Both the position numbers and the translations under genes were made by a program. Below, piece by piece: positions 26,437-34,875 of a stretch of 54,542 nt of DNA. The DNA lies in the NCBI GenBank assembly GCA_017621495.1, contig JAGATB010000008.1, forward strand, positions 1 through 54,542. The letters run 5' to 3'. Source of the DNA: Clostridia bacterium (GTDB taxonomy: Bacteria; Bacillota; Clostridia; UMGS1810). The notes beneath the pieces are model-generated. The model was not told the DNA's origin. It ran no database searches and saw only the letters and a list, made by a program, of their open reading frames with translations. Each line of letters opens with the position of its first letter. Positions within the stretch are counted from its first letter, which is position 1.

Positions 26437-28137
26437 ATGAGATTATCAAAATACTTATTACCTACCTTAAGAGAGGTACCCACAGAGGCTGAGATACCCA
26501 GCCATCAGCTTATGCTCAGAGCAGGTCTTATACGCAAGCTTGCTTCCGGAGTATACGGATATCTGCCGCTGGGGCTTAAGGTACTCAGAAATGTAGAGAA
26601 GATTATACGTGACGGTATGGATAACCACGACGCACAGGAGCTTTTGATGTCTGCCCTGCTTCCCAAGGAGATGTTTGAAGTATCGGGTCGCTGGGAGGTA
26701 TTCGGACCGGAGATGTTTCGTTTGAAGGACAGAGGCGACAGAGACTTCTGCCTCGGACCCACACACGAGGAAATATTTACAGATACAGTTAAATCAAATA
26801 TCCGTTCATACAAACAGTTGCCGGTGACACTTTATCAGATACAGACCAAGTACCGTGACGAGAGACGTCCCCGTTTCGGCGTTATAAGAAGCCGTGAGTT
26901 TATAATGAAGGATGCTTACAGCTTTGACAGAGATGAGACAGGTCTGGATGCTTCATATAAGAATATGTATGAAGCTTACAAGGAAATATTTGATAAAATG
27001 GAGCTTGACTACCTGATAGTAGATGCCGACTCCGGTGCAATGGGCGGAAGCGGCTCACAGGAATTCATGGTTAAATCCGACATAGGTGAAGATACAATCG
27101 CTTACTGCGAGAAATGCGGTTACTGTGCAAACGAAGAAAAGGCAGCATGCGTATGCAAAACCGAAACCTCCGATGCTCCTATGGCAGAGGTTAACAAGGT
27201 ACACACTCCCAATGCCGGTACTATAGAAGATGTGACAAGCTTCATGGGCAAGACCCCTCAAGATTTCGCCAAGACTATCATATACAAAGCTGACGACAGG
27301 TTCGTTGCCGTAATGGTAAGAGGTGACCGAGAAGTAAATGACACCAAGGTTGTAAACGCAATTGGCGGTGCTATAGAGTTTGACCTGGCTCCCCTTGACG
27401 ACCTGGTGCGTATTACAAACGCAAAGGCAGGATTCGCAGGACCTGTGGGTCTCGACATAGATTTATACGTTGACAACGAGGTTGCCGCTATGAAGAATAT
27501 GATAGTTGGTGCCAACGAGACAGACTACCACCTGGAGAATGTAAATATAGGCAGAGATTTCACAGCTACGGTTACAGGCGACTTCAGAAATATTGAAGAA
27601 GGCGACCTCTGCCCTATCTGCAAGGAAGAAAAGATTAAAACCTGCCGCGGTATAGAGGTTGGTCACATATTCAAACTGGGCACAAAGTACTCCAAGGCTA
27701 TGGAGTGTACCTTCCTGGACGAAAACGGCAAGGAACAGGTGCCGATTATGGGATGCTACGGTATAGGTGTGAGCAGATGCCTGGCGGCTATCATAGAGCA
27801 AAACAGCGACGAAAACGGTATAATCTGGCCTATGAGTGTGGCACCGTACCACGTAATTGTAGTCCCTGTAAATGTAAAGGATGAAACACAGAAGCAGATG
27901 GCAGAGGACATCTACAATGCACTTAAGTCCAAAGGCATAGAAGCTGTGATAGATGACAGAAACGAGCGAGCAGGCGTTAAGTTCAACGATGCTGAGTTAA
28001 TCGGTATACCCCTTAGAATTACCGTAGGTAAGAAAGCCGCTGACGGTATAGTAGAATTCAAGGTGAGAAAGACCGGAGAAATGTGCGAGCTCAGCGTAGC
28101 CGAAGCAATTACAAAGGTAGAAGAATTGGTAAAATAG
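26437..28137 (+). CDS. proS: Prolyl-tRNA synthetase (bacterial type)
   Basis: A 566-residue class II aminoacyl-tRNA synthetase that charges tRNA(Pro). Motif 1 and 2 regions are visible ([57 protein letters not shown]). The bacterial editing insertion is at about 225-380 ([13 protein letters not shown]). Motif 3 lies in [18 protein letters not shown], and the anticodon-binding domain starts at ~465. Its length is standard. The SD is AGAGAGG. It probably forms an operon with lspA and rluD. Confidence 0.97.
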   Translation: MRLSKYLLPTLREVPTEAEIPSHQLMLRAGLIRKLASGVYGYLPLGLKVLRNVEKIIRDGMDNHDAQELLMSALLPKEMFEVSGRWEVFGPEMFRLKDRGDRDFCLGPTHEEIFTDTVKSNIRSYKQLPVTLYQIQTKYRDERRPRFGVIRSREFIMKDAYSFDRDETGLDASYKNMYEAYKEIFDKMELDYLIVDADSGAMGGSGSQEFMVKSDIGEDTIAYCEKCGYCANEEKAACVCKTETSDAPMAEVNKVHTPNAGTIEDVTSFMGKTPQDFAKTIIYKADDRFVAVMVRGDREVNDTKVVNAIGGAIEFDLAPLDDLVRITNAKAGFAGPVGLDIDLYVDNEVAAMKNMIVGANETDYHLENVNIGRDFTATVTGDFRNIEEGDLCPICKEEKIKTCRGIEVGHIFKLGTKYSKAMECTFLDENGKEQVPIMGCYGIGVSRCLAAIIEQNSDENGIIWPMSVAPYHVIVVPVNVKDETQKQMAEDIYNALKSKGIEAVIDDRNERAGVKFNDAELIGIPLRITVGKKAADGIVEFKVRKTGEMCELSVAEAITKVEELVK

Positions 28138-28202
28138 TTTAAGTAATGGAGCGGCAGGAGTGTCGCTCCATGCTTTTGGGTGAGATACCGGGGAGGTTTG
28201 AT

Positions 28203-28658
28203 ATGATATTTGCATTAGTGACCGTTTTGCTGATAGCGGCAGATCAGATTTCTAAATTGTTTACATTAAGGCTCCTGAAGCCCGTGGGGAATGTGACCTT
28301 AATTAAAAATATACTTGATTTGACCTATGTCGAAAACCGAGGGGCGGCATTTGGCATGATGCAAAATGCCCGCTGGATATTTATAGTGGTGACTCTGGCA
28401 GCTATAGCGGCTATGATTTACTACAAAATAAAGCATAAGCCTCATGGCATGGTAATAAACTCAGCGTTGTCATTGCTGCTGTCCGGTGCCGTGGGCAATA
28501 TGATAGACAGGGTATTTCGCGGATTTGTGGTAGATATGATAGAAGTCACATTTATAAGCTACCCTGTATTTAATATAGCTGATTGTTTCGTGGTTGTGGG
28601 AGCAATTCTGCTGTGTGTATATATAATGTTTATTTATAAGGAAAAAGACAATGAATAA
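28203..28658 (+). CDS. lspA: Lipoprotein signal peptidase (signal peptidase II)
   Basis: A 151-residue aspartic protease with four membrane helices that removes the signal peptide of diacylglyceryl-modified lipoproteins. The active-site regions are visible: GNMIDRVFRGFVVDMIE with one Asp and FNIADCFVVVG with the other, plus ENRGAAFGMM. The start is ATG at 28203 behind GGGGAGGTTTGAT; an earlier in-frame ATG (28146) has no SD. It overlaps rluD by 8 nt. A short GGAGCG/CGCTCC hairpin (28147-28170) between proS and lspA lacks a T-run. Confidence 0.95.
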   Translation: MIFALVTVLLIAADQISKLFTLRLLKPVGNVTLIKNILDLTYVENRGAAFGMMQNARWIFIVVTLAAIAAMIYYKIKHKPHGMVINSALSLLLSGAVGNMIDRVFRGFVVDMIEVTFISYPVFNIADCFVVVGAILLCVYIMFIYKEKDNE

Positions 28659-29556
28659 ATACGAATTTATCGCTGAAGAAAGCGGCATAAGAGTGGACAA
28701 GTATATAAAGATAGATGGTATGCCCCGTTCTCAGGTACAAAAGCTCATAGACGAAGGTAATGTCACGGTAAACTCCAAAGCAGTGAAAGGGTCTGCCAAG
28801 GTAAAGGCAGGAGACGTGATTGAAGTGACGGTACCCGATGCGGTGGAGCTCGATATAAAGGCAGAAAACATACCTCTGGATATAGTATATGAGGACGAGC
28901 ACATGCTGGTAATAAACAAACCCCAAGGCATGGTAGTGCACCCTGCTGCAGGTAACTACGAGGGCACTTTGGTAAATGCTCTTATGTATCATTGCAAAGG
29001 GTCCTTAAGCGGAATAAACGGCGTAATGCGTCCGGGAATAGTACACAGGATAGATAAGGATACCTCAGGACTTTTGCTGGTAGCAAAGACCAACGAGGCG
29101 CATTTGTCACTAAGTGAGCAGATAAAAAACAAAACCGCGCACAGGCACTATATATGTCTGGTATACGGTTTAGTTGCAAATAAAAAAGGTATAATAGACG
29201 CCCCCATAGGCAGACACCCTACAAACAGGCTCAAGATGGCAGTAACCCCTACCAACTCAAAGAATGCAGTGACACATTTTGAGGTTTTGGAATATCTGAA
29301 TAATGCCACATACGTAGCCTGCGACCTGGAAACAGGCAGAACTCATCAGATACGTGTTCATATGCAGTACATAGGGCATCCCATCATCGGCGACCCCCTG
29401 TATGTAAACAAAAACGCATATAATCTCAAGGGACAGGCTCTGCACGCACAGAAGATAAGCTTCGACCATCCCATAAGCGGCGAAAGAATGGAATTTACTG
29501 CACAGCCCCCGGAGGATTTCACACAACTGCTTGATAGGCTGAGAAATGAGATGTAA
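28651..29556 (+). CDS. rluD: RluD-family 23S rRNA pseudouridine synthase
   Basis: A 301-residue protein with an N-terminal S4 RNA-binding domain (GIRVDKYIKIDGMPRSQVQKLI) and a catalytic domain holding the conserved Asp in HRIDKDTSGLLLVAK. LETGRTHQIRVHMQYIGHPIIGDPLY completes the RluA/RluD signature. It makes pseudouridines in large-subunit rRNA. In many Firmicutes it directly follows lspA, as here. The ATG lies inside lspA and is translationally coupled. Confidence 0.93.
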   Translation: MNKYEFIAEESGIRVDKYIKIDGMPRSQVQKLIDEGNVTVNSKAVKGSAKVKAGDVIEVTVPDAVELDIKAENIPLDIVYEDEHMLVINKPQGMVVHPAAGNYEGTLVNALMYHCKGSLSGINGVMRPGIVHRIDKDTSGLLLVAKTNEAHLSLSEQIKNKTAHRHYICLVYGLVANKKGIIDAPIGRHPTNRLKMAVTPTNSKNAVTHFEVLEYLNNATYVACDLETGRTHQIRVHMQYIGHPIIGDPLYVNKNAYNLKGQALHAQKISFDHPISGERMEFTAQPPEDFTQLLDRLRNEM

Positions 29557-29566
29557 TAAAAGATTA

Positions 29567-29608
29567 ATGACCCGATATATGTGTTAAAAATCACATTGTC
29601 GGGTCATT
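29567..29608. terminator. Bidirectional terminator after rluD
   Basis: AATGACCCGA (29567-29576) pairs with TCGGGTCATT (29599-29608), with further pairing of ATGTG and CACAT inside. It lies between convergent rluD and the TPR gene. Confidence 0.75.
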
Positions 29609-29621
29609 TGATATTATATAA

Positions 29622-31607
29622 TTATTCAAACTCCTGCTCCAAGCAGAAAACCTCTTGCCTAAGCCAATCGGCAAGCTGTTGCTTTGAAACACCGCTGTTC
29701 TTATAATAATTGTAGAAATTTTTCGCTTCAGCGCGCCTATTGAGACACATCATGAAGTGAGCGATATGAACAGCAAGCTGTACTTTGATGGGATGATTAT
29801 AAAGATTATTCCATTCTGCGATAACCGTCTCCAGCTTTTCAGCTATTATTTCCCGCTTAGTCGGAATGACATTACATATTTTCAACGGATTTGGCTGACA
29901 GTAACTCAGATGAAGATTATCATCACACTTAATCGGTGCCGGAGGCGGTGGGAGCTTGTCAATATATTCACCATAAGAAATCGGTTCAGAGCAATTTTCA
30001 GTTAATATCAATGTATTGTATTCCGAGGCACACTCATCCACAAACAGCATCATAGAATTTAACGCATCTACTCTAAGACCGGCATTGAACAAAGTATCAT
30101 GCAAATCCAGATACACAGACTGCGATTCGTCAATATGCTTTTCTCTTTTTAAAAGCTTCAATATAAAGAGCTTGTGTTCAACAAGATTTCTGTATTTATA
30201 TATATCATAAGCCTCCGTATTAAAAAGCATATTATCAATTATTGATAATGCATCGGTTTCATAAAAATTTATAATCATATCATACAAAGATTTGTATGGC
30301 TCGCTTTGACGCAAGACCCTGTATTTAACCTGTGTCAATATACCCATATACTCCTTAAAAACCACAAGCTTTTCCATGTGGGTAAGTGAGTCGTAATCAC
30401 AATAATCCATACTTATGTATTGGTCAATCCAATTATATATATAGTTGCCGTTCATTATCATTCGAAATGTAGATGCAGTGAAAATCTGCTTCTGTGGTGT
30501 GCTAAGGTTGGGATAGATTTCAAAAAAATCATTTTTAATTATTTCATACTCTTTTTTATAATCTCCAAATTGCCGGTATACACTTATGCAGCAATTACTG
30601 TATTCTATCTTGTTGCTCATTGAGTGTTTTTCTATCCGCTCAGCATATTGCTTCAGCATGGTTTCTGCCAAATCTCTGTCACCTGTATCTAATACAGTTC
30701 TTATGATTAGATTAGAGATAATCACGTGCACCAGGTGAATATTGGTATTATCGCTTAGTTTTTTAAATGCTGTTTTATAATATTGAAGTGCCTCATCGTT
30801 ATTGCCGTAGATAAGTGCAATACGTGCATAGTCATTTAGTATTTTAGCTTCATCATCACTTTTGTATTTTTCTTTTTCCAATAAGCTTTTTGCCTTTTGA
30901 GCGCAGATAAATGCCTGCTCTATATTTCCGGCACTTTCTTCTATATACGAATATGCTATCCAGACAAAGGGATTATCAGATGAGCTTTGCTTATAATCGC
31001 CAAGTATTTCAAGTGCTGCTTTCATATTGCCCATCATAACAAGGCAGGTAGCCTTGTGTTGAATATAATCTTTATATTCATTTTCATACAGAAGAGCCTT
31101 ATCTATTTTTTCTAAGCATTTATATGCAGAACTGTAGTCGTTTTGATACACAAAAAATCTATACCGCAAAAACGTGTAGGTAAGCTTTTCACCGTAATCC
31201 CAAAAATACCAATGCATTTCTTTTTCAAAAAACTCCCGGCATTCTACAACCAGACCGGAGTTTAATTTCATATCATATTTGCGCAGTACCGGGTTGATAA
31301 CCACTTCCCCCACCTTATACGAAGAAACAAATATTGTGCAATATGCAAGCCATATGATGCATTCGGTAATCAATATGAATATGGAAACACTGCCATATAG
31401 CATCTGCAATAATATACCGGCAAGGGTTATAACCCCATATAAAAAATATCCTAAGCTGCGGCGGTGGGTGATAAATTTAAAAATGCTATCCTTATGCTTT
31501 GAAAAGACGGTAACCGCTATAATCCCCAACGTTAATACAGTAATAAGATACAGTAAGTTACCATTATGTTCACTTAAAAATTCTACTATACTTAAATAAT
31601 CTCCCAT
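29622..31607 (-). CDS. Membrane-anchored TPR-rich protein of unknown function
   Basis: A 661-residue protein that I cannot assign to a named family. Three hydrophobic segments lie near the N-terminus (NLLYLITVLTLGIIAVTVF, LGYFLYGVITLAGILLQML, IFILITECIIWLAYCTIFV). The remaining ~540 residues form a helical-repeat region with TPR-like units (ALEILGDYKQ, NIEQAFICAQKAKSLLEKEK, NNDEALQYYKTAFKKL). Such proteins usually scaffold others at the membrane. The SD is GAGGTGAACC. It is a single-gene unit on the minus strand and its codon use resembles its neighbours. Confidence 0.75.
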   Translation of the reverse strand: MGDYLSIVEFLSEHNGNLLYLITVLTLGIIAVTVFSKHKDSIFKFITHRRSLGYFLYGVITLAGILLQMLYGSVSIFILITECIIWLAYCTIFVSSYKVGEVVINPVLRKYDMKLNSGLVVECREFFEKEMHWYFWDYGEKLTYTFLRYRFFVYQNDYSSAYKCLEKIDKALLYENEYKDYIQHKATCLVMMGNMKAALEILGDYKQSSSDNPFVWIAYSYIEESAGNIEQAFICAQKAKSLLEKEKYKSDDEAKILNDYARIALIYGNNDEALQYYKTAFKKLSDNTNIHLVHVIISNLIIRTVLDTGDRDLAETMLKQYAERIEKHSMSNKIEYSNCCISVYRQFGDYKKEYEIIKNDFFEIYPNLSTPQKQIFTASTFRMIMNGNYIYNWIDQYISMDYCDYDSLTHMEKLVVFKEYMGILTQVKYRVLRQSEPYKSLYDMIINFYETDALSIIDNMLFNTEAYDIYKYRNLVEHKLFILKLLKREKHIDESQSVYLDLHDTLFNAGLRVDALNSMMLFVDECASEYNTLILTENCSEPISYGEYIDKLPPPPAPIKCDDNLHLSYCQPNPLKICNVIPTKREIIAEKLETVIAEWNNLYNHPIKVQLAVHIAHFMMCLNRRAEAKNFYNYYKNSGVSKQQLADWLRQEVFCLEQEFE

Positions 31608-31988
31608 TGGTTCACCTCGATAATATTATAACATAATATGCAGCATTTTTCAATTGCAAAAAGGCACGGTTTGTTATGTTAAAATAGATATGTTACAATA
31701 AAAAGAGACATCAACCTAAAAATGTAATATAATAGTTTTAGACAAAAAACAAAAATCATAAGAGAGGTTGTTGTATTATAAGTATAACAAATACCACAGC
31801 AAAACGCAAGAAAATTTATGACTATACTATGAAATTATGGTAAACAGTATTCATACAAAACAAAGTTAGAAAAGCCGTAGATTATAGAGCAACATTAATC
31901 TTACGGTACAGGAATTTTGTTTTTTCTGCATATTGGCAGCCATTCTCTCATAGAATGTACAAAAAGTACAAAGTGTGGAGGAAAAAAC
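31608..31988 (+). promoter_or_regulatory. 381-bp upstream region of spoIVA
   Basis: AT-rich spacer between divergent genes. CATACAAA at 31852-31859 resembles the SigE -10 (CATACAAT), as expected for spoIVA, but the -35 half is poor. The SD GTGTGGAGG precedes the ATG at 31989. Nothing else is recognised. Confidence 0.3.
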
Positions 31989-33467
31989 ATGGCTGAATAT
32001 AATATCTACTCAGACATCTCCAAACGCTCCGGAGGAGACGTCTATATAGGGGTTGTAGGCCCCGTACGCACGGGCAAATCAACCTTTATTAAAAAATTCA
32101 TGGACTTGCTGGTTATACCCAATATTGACAATGCATTTAAGAGGGAAAGAGCCCGTGATGAATTGCCCCAGAGCAGTGCCGGCAGAACCATAATGACTAC
32201 CGAACCGAAGTTTATCCCCAATGAAGCTGTGGAGATATCTCTCTCCAATAACGCAAAATTCAATGTGCGTATGATTGACTGTGTAGGTTATATAATCGAT
32301 TCAGCACTGGGATACATAGAGGACAACGCACCCAGAATGGTAAAGACCCCTTGGTCTGATACGGAGATTCCCTTCGCGGAGGCAGCAGAAACCGGCACAC
32401 ATAAGGTAATATGTGAGCACTCAAATATAGGATTGGTAATCACCACGGACGGCAGCATTACAGATATTCCCCGTGAGGACTATGTAACTGCAGAAGACCG
32501 TGTAATAAATGAGTTAAAAGAACTGGGTAAACCCTTTATAGTGCTTTTGAACTCTATAGACCCTATGGGCAGGACTGCCTCGGATGTCAAAGCGAGAATT
32601 GAATCAAAGCATCTGGTGCCGGTGCTCCCCATAAACTGCGCCGAGCTTCAGAGAGATGATATAAATACCATAATAGAAAAGGTATTGTTTGAATTTCCGC
32701 TTAAAGAAGTGGGAGTTGATATGCCCGACTGGGTTGACGTTTTGGAGAACGAACACTGGCTCAAAAAGGACATCTTCAACAACATCCTAAGCTCTATTAA
32801 AAATGTATCCAAAATCCGTGATGCAAGGCAGATATCCGAGAGCCTCGCCAATTGCGAAAGTATAACCGCTTCTGAAATTAAATCCATTAATCTGGGCGAC
32901 GGTACAGTGCGTGTGCAGGTAAATACAGATGAGAATCTGTTTTACAGGATACTGGGTGAAGAAACAGGATTTGAGATAACGGGTAAAGACAGCCTGATGA
33001 ACCTGATGCGCTCACTTGCAAAAACCAAATACGAATATGACAAAATTTCCGCTGCTTTGGAGGAAGTAAAAGCCACAGGCTACGGTATAGTATCTCCGGG
33101 AATCGATGAGCTGACTTTAGAGGAACCAGAAATAGTAAAGCAAGGAAGCAAATTCGGAGTTCGCCTGCGTGCAAGTGCACCCAGTATACATATGATACGA
33201 GCTGATATAGAGACTGCCGTATCCCCTATCGTAGGTACAGAGAAGCAATCAGAAGATCTGGTACACTATCTGCTAAAGGAATTTGAAGTAGACCCTAAAT
33301 CTATATGGGATACAAATATATTCGGCAAATCCCTGCATGACCTGGTCAACGAAGATTTGAGAAATAAGCTCATGCGTATGCCGGATGACGCAAGATTTAA
33401 GCTTCAGGAAACCTTACAGAGGATTATAAATGAAGGAAGCGGCGGGCTAATCTGCATCATATTGTAA
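31989..33467 (+). CDS. spoIVA: Stage IV sporulation protein A (spore coat ATPase)
   Basis: A 492-residue protein, the same length as Bacillus SpoIVA. Walker A GPVRTGKS lies at 24-31. DCVGYIIDSALGY, NIGLVITTDGSI and FIVLLNSIDP are the other GTPase-like motifs of this TRAFAC-type ATPase. SpoIVA hydrolyses ATP to polymerise into the coat basement layer around the forespore. The ATG at 31989 follows AGTGTGGAGG; an in-frame upstream TTG at 31917 would add 24 unrelated residues. Its presence shows that the organism belongs to a spore-forming lineage. Confidence 0.97.
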   Translation: MAEYNIYSDISKRSGGDVYIGVVGPVRTGKSTFIKKFMDLLVIPNIDNAFKRERARDELPQSSAGRTIMTTEPKFIPNEAVEISLSNNAKFNVRMIDCVGYIIDSALGYIEDNAPRMVKTPWSDTEIPFAEAAETGTHKVICEHSNIGLVITTDGSITDIPREDYVTAEDRVINELKELGKPFIVLLNSIDPMGRTASDVKARIESKHLVPVLPINCAELQRDDINTIIEKVLFEFPLKEVGVDMPDWVDVLENEHWLKKDIFNNILSSIKNVSKIRDARQISESLANCESITASEIKSINLGDGTVRVQVNTDENLFYRILGEETGFEITGKDSLMNLMRSLAKTKYEYDKISAALEEVKATGYGIVSPGIDELTLEEPEIVKQGSKFGVRLRASAPSIHMIRADIETAVSPIVGTEKQSEDLVHYLLKEFEVDPKSIWDTNIFGKSLHDLVNEDLRNKLMRMPDDARFKLQETLQRIINEGSGGLICIIL

Positions 33468-33493
33468 TTATATTCATTAATGAATTAAGTAGC

Positions 33494-33513
33494 GGGCGAT
33501 TCGTGAATCGCCC
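33494..33513. repeat. REP-like palindrome GGGCGATTC-GT-GAATCGCCC
   Basis: Perfect 9-bp arms around a 2-nt centre, flanked by GTAGC and CCTAC. The words match a small dispersed intergenic element seen widely in Clostridia, and it may double as the spoIVA terminator because CCTACCTTTTTC follows. Confidence 0.6.
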
Positions 33514-33592
33514 CTACCTTTTTCTAAAAATTATGTCATTTTGCAAGAAAGAGATTTTTTTGAAATTTTTTCAAAATTTTTTAATTTTTTTA

Positions 33593-33621
33593 TTGACAAA
33601 CCCCTCGGTTTGTGGTATACT
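33593..33621 (+). promoter_or_regulatory. SigA promoter of tRNA-Leu(GAG)
   Basis: TTGACA (33593-33598), 17 bp, TATACT (33616-33621). The spacer contains GGTTTGTGG, similar to the rRNA promoter at 100-128. Confidence 0.8.
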
Positions 33622-33636
33622 AGTCACTGTTGAAAC

Positions 33637-33720
33637 GCGAGCATGCTGGAATTGGCAGACAGGCACGTTTGAGGGGCGTGTGTTTATGACGTGTGGGTTC
33701 AAGTCCCACTGCTCGCACCA
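33637..33720 (+). tRNA. tRNA-Leu (anticodon GAG)
   Basis: An 84-nt type II tRNA. Acceptor GCGAGCA pairs with TGCTCGC, the anticodon stem is CACGT/GCGTG with loop TTGAGGG, a long variable arm follows, and the T-loop is GGTTCAAGTCC. CCA is encoded. It reads CUU/CUC codons. Confidence 0.95.
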
Positions 33721-33727
33721 ATTCTAC

Positions 33728-33769
33728 TCGCATGCCGAATATAAAAATCATATTTGGTGTGCGATTTTT
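33728..33769 (+). terminator. Terminator of tRNA-Leu(GAG)
   Basis: A 15-bp stem with several G-T pairs (33728-33742 with 33750-33764) followed by five T residues. Confidence 0.7.
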
Positions 33770-33863
33770 GTTAAGTGCCCCTACGGCACGCAGGCGAAGA
33801 GATGAAGTTGACGACCGGCAGACTTAACTTCATAAAAGACACAACTTAATATTTGATAATATC

Positions 33864-33892
33864 TTGATTTGTTTTTACTTTTGTGTTATAAT
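33864..33892 (+). promoter_or_regulatory. SigA promoter of tRNA-Leu(CAG)
   Basis: TTGATT (33864-33869), 17 bp, TATAAT (33887-33892), 24 bp before the tRNA. Confidence 0.75.
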
Positions 33893-33916
33893 AAGTGTAT
33901 GAATCAAGAGTTATAC

Positions 33917-34003
33917 GCGGATGTGGCGGAATTGGCAGACGCGCATGGTTCAGGTCCATGTGAAAGCGATTTCATGCAGGTTCAAGTCCTGTCATCCGCA
34001 CCA
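33917..34003 (+). tRNA. tRNA-Leu (anticodon CAG)
   Basis: An 87-nt type II tRNA. Acceptor GCGGATG pairs with CATCCGC, the anticodon stem is CATGG/CCATG with loop TTCAGGT, the variable arm is long, and CCA is encoded. It reads CUG. The following mntA gene starts 60 nt downstream without a clear promoter. Confidence 0.95.
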
Positions 34004-34062
34004 TTTTAAAAACTTTTGATTTATAATCGAAAGTTTTTATTTTTTTGAAAGGCGGTGAATTT

Positions 34063-34365
34063 ATGGCTGTATATTCTGTTGATGACCTTCGTATTATAGT
34101 TAGTGACATAGCCAAACAATATGGTGTTAAAAAGGTTGCCTTGTTCGGTTCTTACTCTACCGGCAAGCAAACCTCCGACAGCGATATCGATTTGCTTATT
34201 GATAAGGGCGAAATTAAAGGTCTGTTTATGCTTAACAGCTTTATAAATTCACTTCAGGATAAGCTTGGCAAGAATGTAGATGTAATGACTTATTCATCCC
34301 TTGCTCGCTCACTTATTAAAGATTCTGTCAGAGATGAGGTGGTTTTGTATGAATATCAGAGATGA
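34063..34365 (+). CDS. MntA-like minimal nucleotidyltransferase (antitoxin of MNT/HEPN pair)
   Basis: A 100-residue pol-beta-fold protein. The motif GSYSTGKQTSDSDIDLLID (GSX10DXD) supplies the metal-binding aspartates, and NVDVMTYSS holds the third. MntA antitoxins adenylylate a tyrosine of the HEPN partner to silence its RNase. The start is ATG at 34063 behind AAAGGCGGTG; the in-frame TTG at 34045 is rejected. It overlaps the HEPN gene by 17 nt. It appears intact although its partner is broken. Confidence 0.85.
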   Translation: MAVYSVDDLRIIVSDIAKQYGVKKVALFGSYSTGKQTSDSDIDLLIDKGEIKGLFMLNSFINSLQDKLGKNVDVMTYSSLARSLIKDSVRDEVVLYEYQR

Positions 34366-34687
34366 AATAGTACTTAAGAAAATCATACAATACACTGACG
34401 AAATAAGCGAAACCATTTCACGCTTTAATCTTACGCAGGATTCTTTCACAGAAGATTTCGTTGCACGCAATGCCATTTCAATGTGCATCCTTTAAATTGG
34501 TGAATTAGTCGGTAAGTTGTCCGAAGAGTTCAAGACTCACAATAATGCAATGCCTTGGCGTGAAATTAAAGCTATGCGAAATATCGCTGTTCATAATTAC
34601 GGCGAAATCGACATTGATATTCTTTGGGAAACAGCCACCTGCGATATTCTTGATTTGAAAGAATACTGTCAAAAGTTTATAGGTTAA
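34349..34687 (+). pseudogene. HEPN (DUF86) toxin gene with in-frame stop
   Basis: The frame from ATG 34349 codes for MNIRDEIVLKKIIQYTD..AISMCIL, then meets TAA at 34493-34495. It continues in the same frame as IGELVGKLSEEFKTHNNAMP..MRNIAVHNYGEIDID to a stop at 34685-34687. RNIAVH is the RX4H catalytic motif of HEPN RNases and lies after the stop. One CAA-to-TAA change (Gln in the family pattern MCILQIGELVG) explains it. The product of the first part would lack the active site, so toxicity is probably lost. Confidence 0.8.
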
Positions 34688-34776
34688 CCTTAAAGGGGAT
34701 GTGAATTTATTCCCATAAAGAATTGAGGATAAAAATTCCTCGATTTTTTGTGCAAAAATAGGCTGAAACCATAGTG

Positions 34777-34830
34777 AACCGACCTCCAAAAGTCAGACCA
34801 AAAATCTAACAAATCAGGAGGTCGGTTTTT
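34777..34830. mobile_element. Possible IS3-family terminus remnant
   Basis: AACCGACCTCC (34777-34787) and GGAGGTCGGTT (34817-34827) form 11-bp arms. The segment between (AAAAGTCAGACC..ATCTAAC) resembles the AAAAGTTAGAC words near ends of IS3-family elements. There is no transposase. It could equally be a terminator (TTTTT follows) for the mntA transcript. Confidence 0.35.
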
Positions 34831-34875
34831 CAGATAATTTTGCTTACGTGAATTTCACCTTTGATCAGCTTAAAA

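Noticed and set aside
33503..33805. 100-residue ORF near 33.6 kb
   Set aside because: It runs straight through the tRNA-Leu(GAG) gene and its terminator and has no protein-like features.
34045..34687. Type III (ToxIN) or Fic-type toxin system
   Set aside because: GSX10DXD and RX4H motifs identify the MNT/HEPN family; no RNA repeat array is present.
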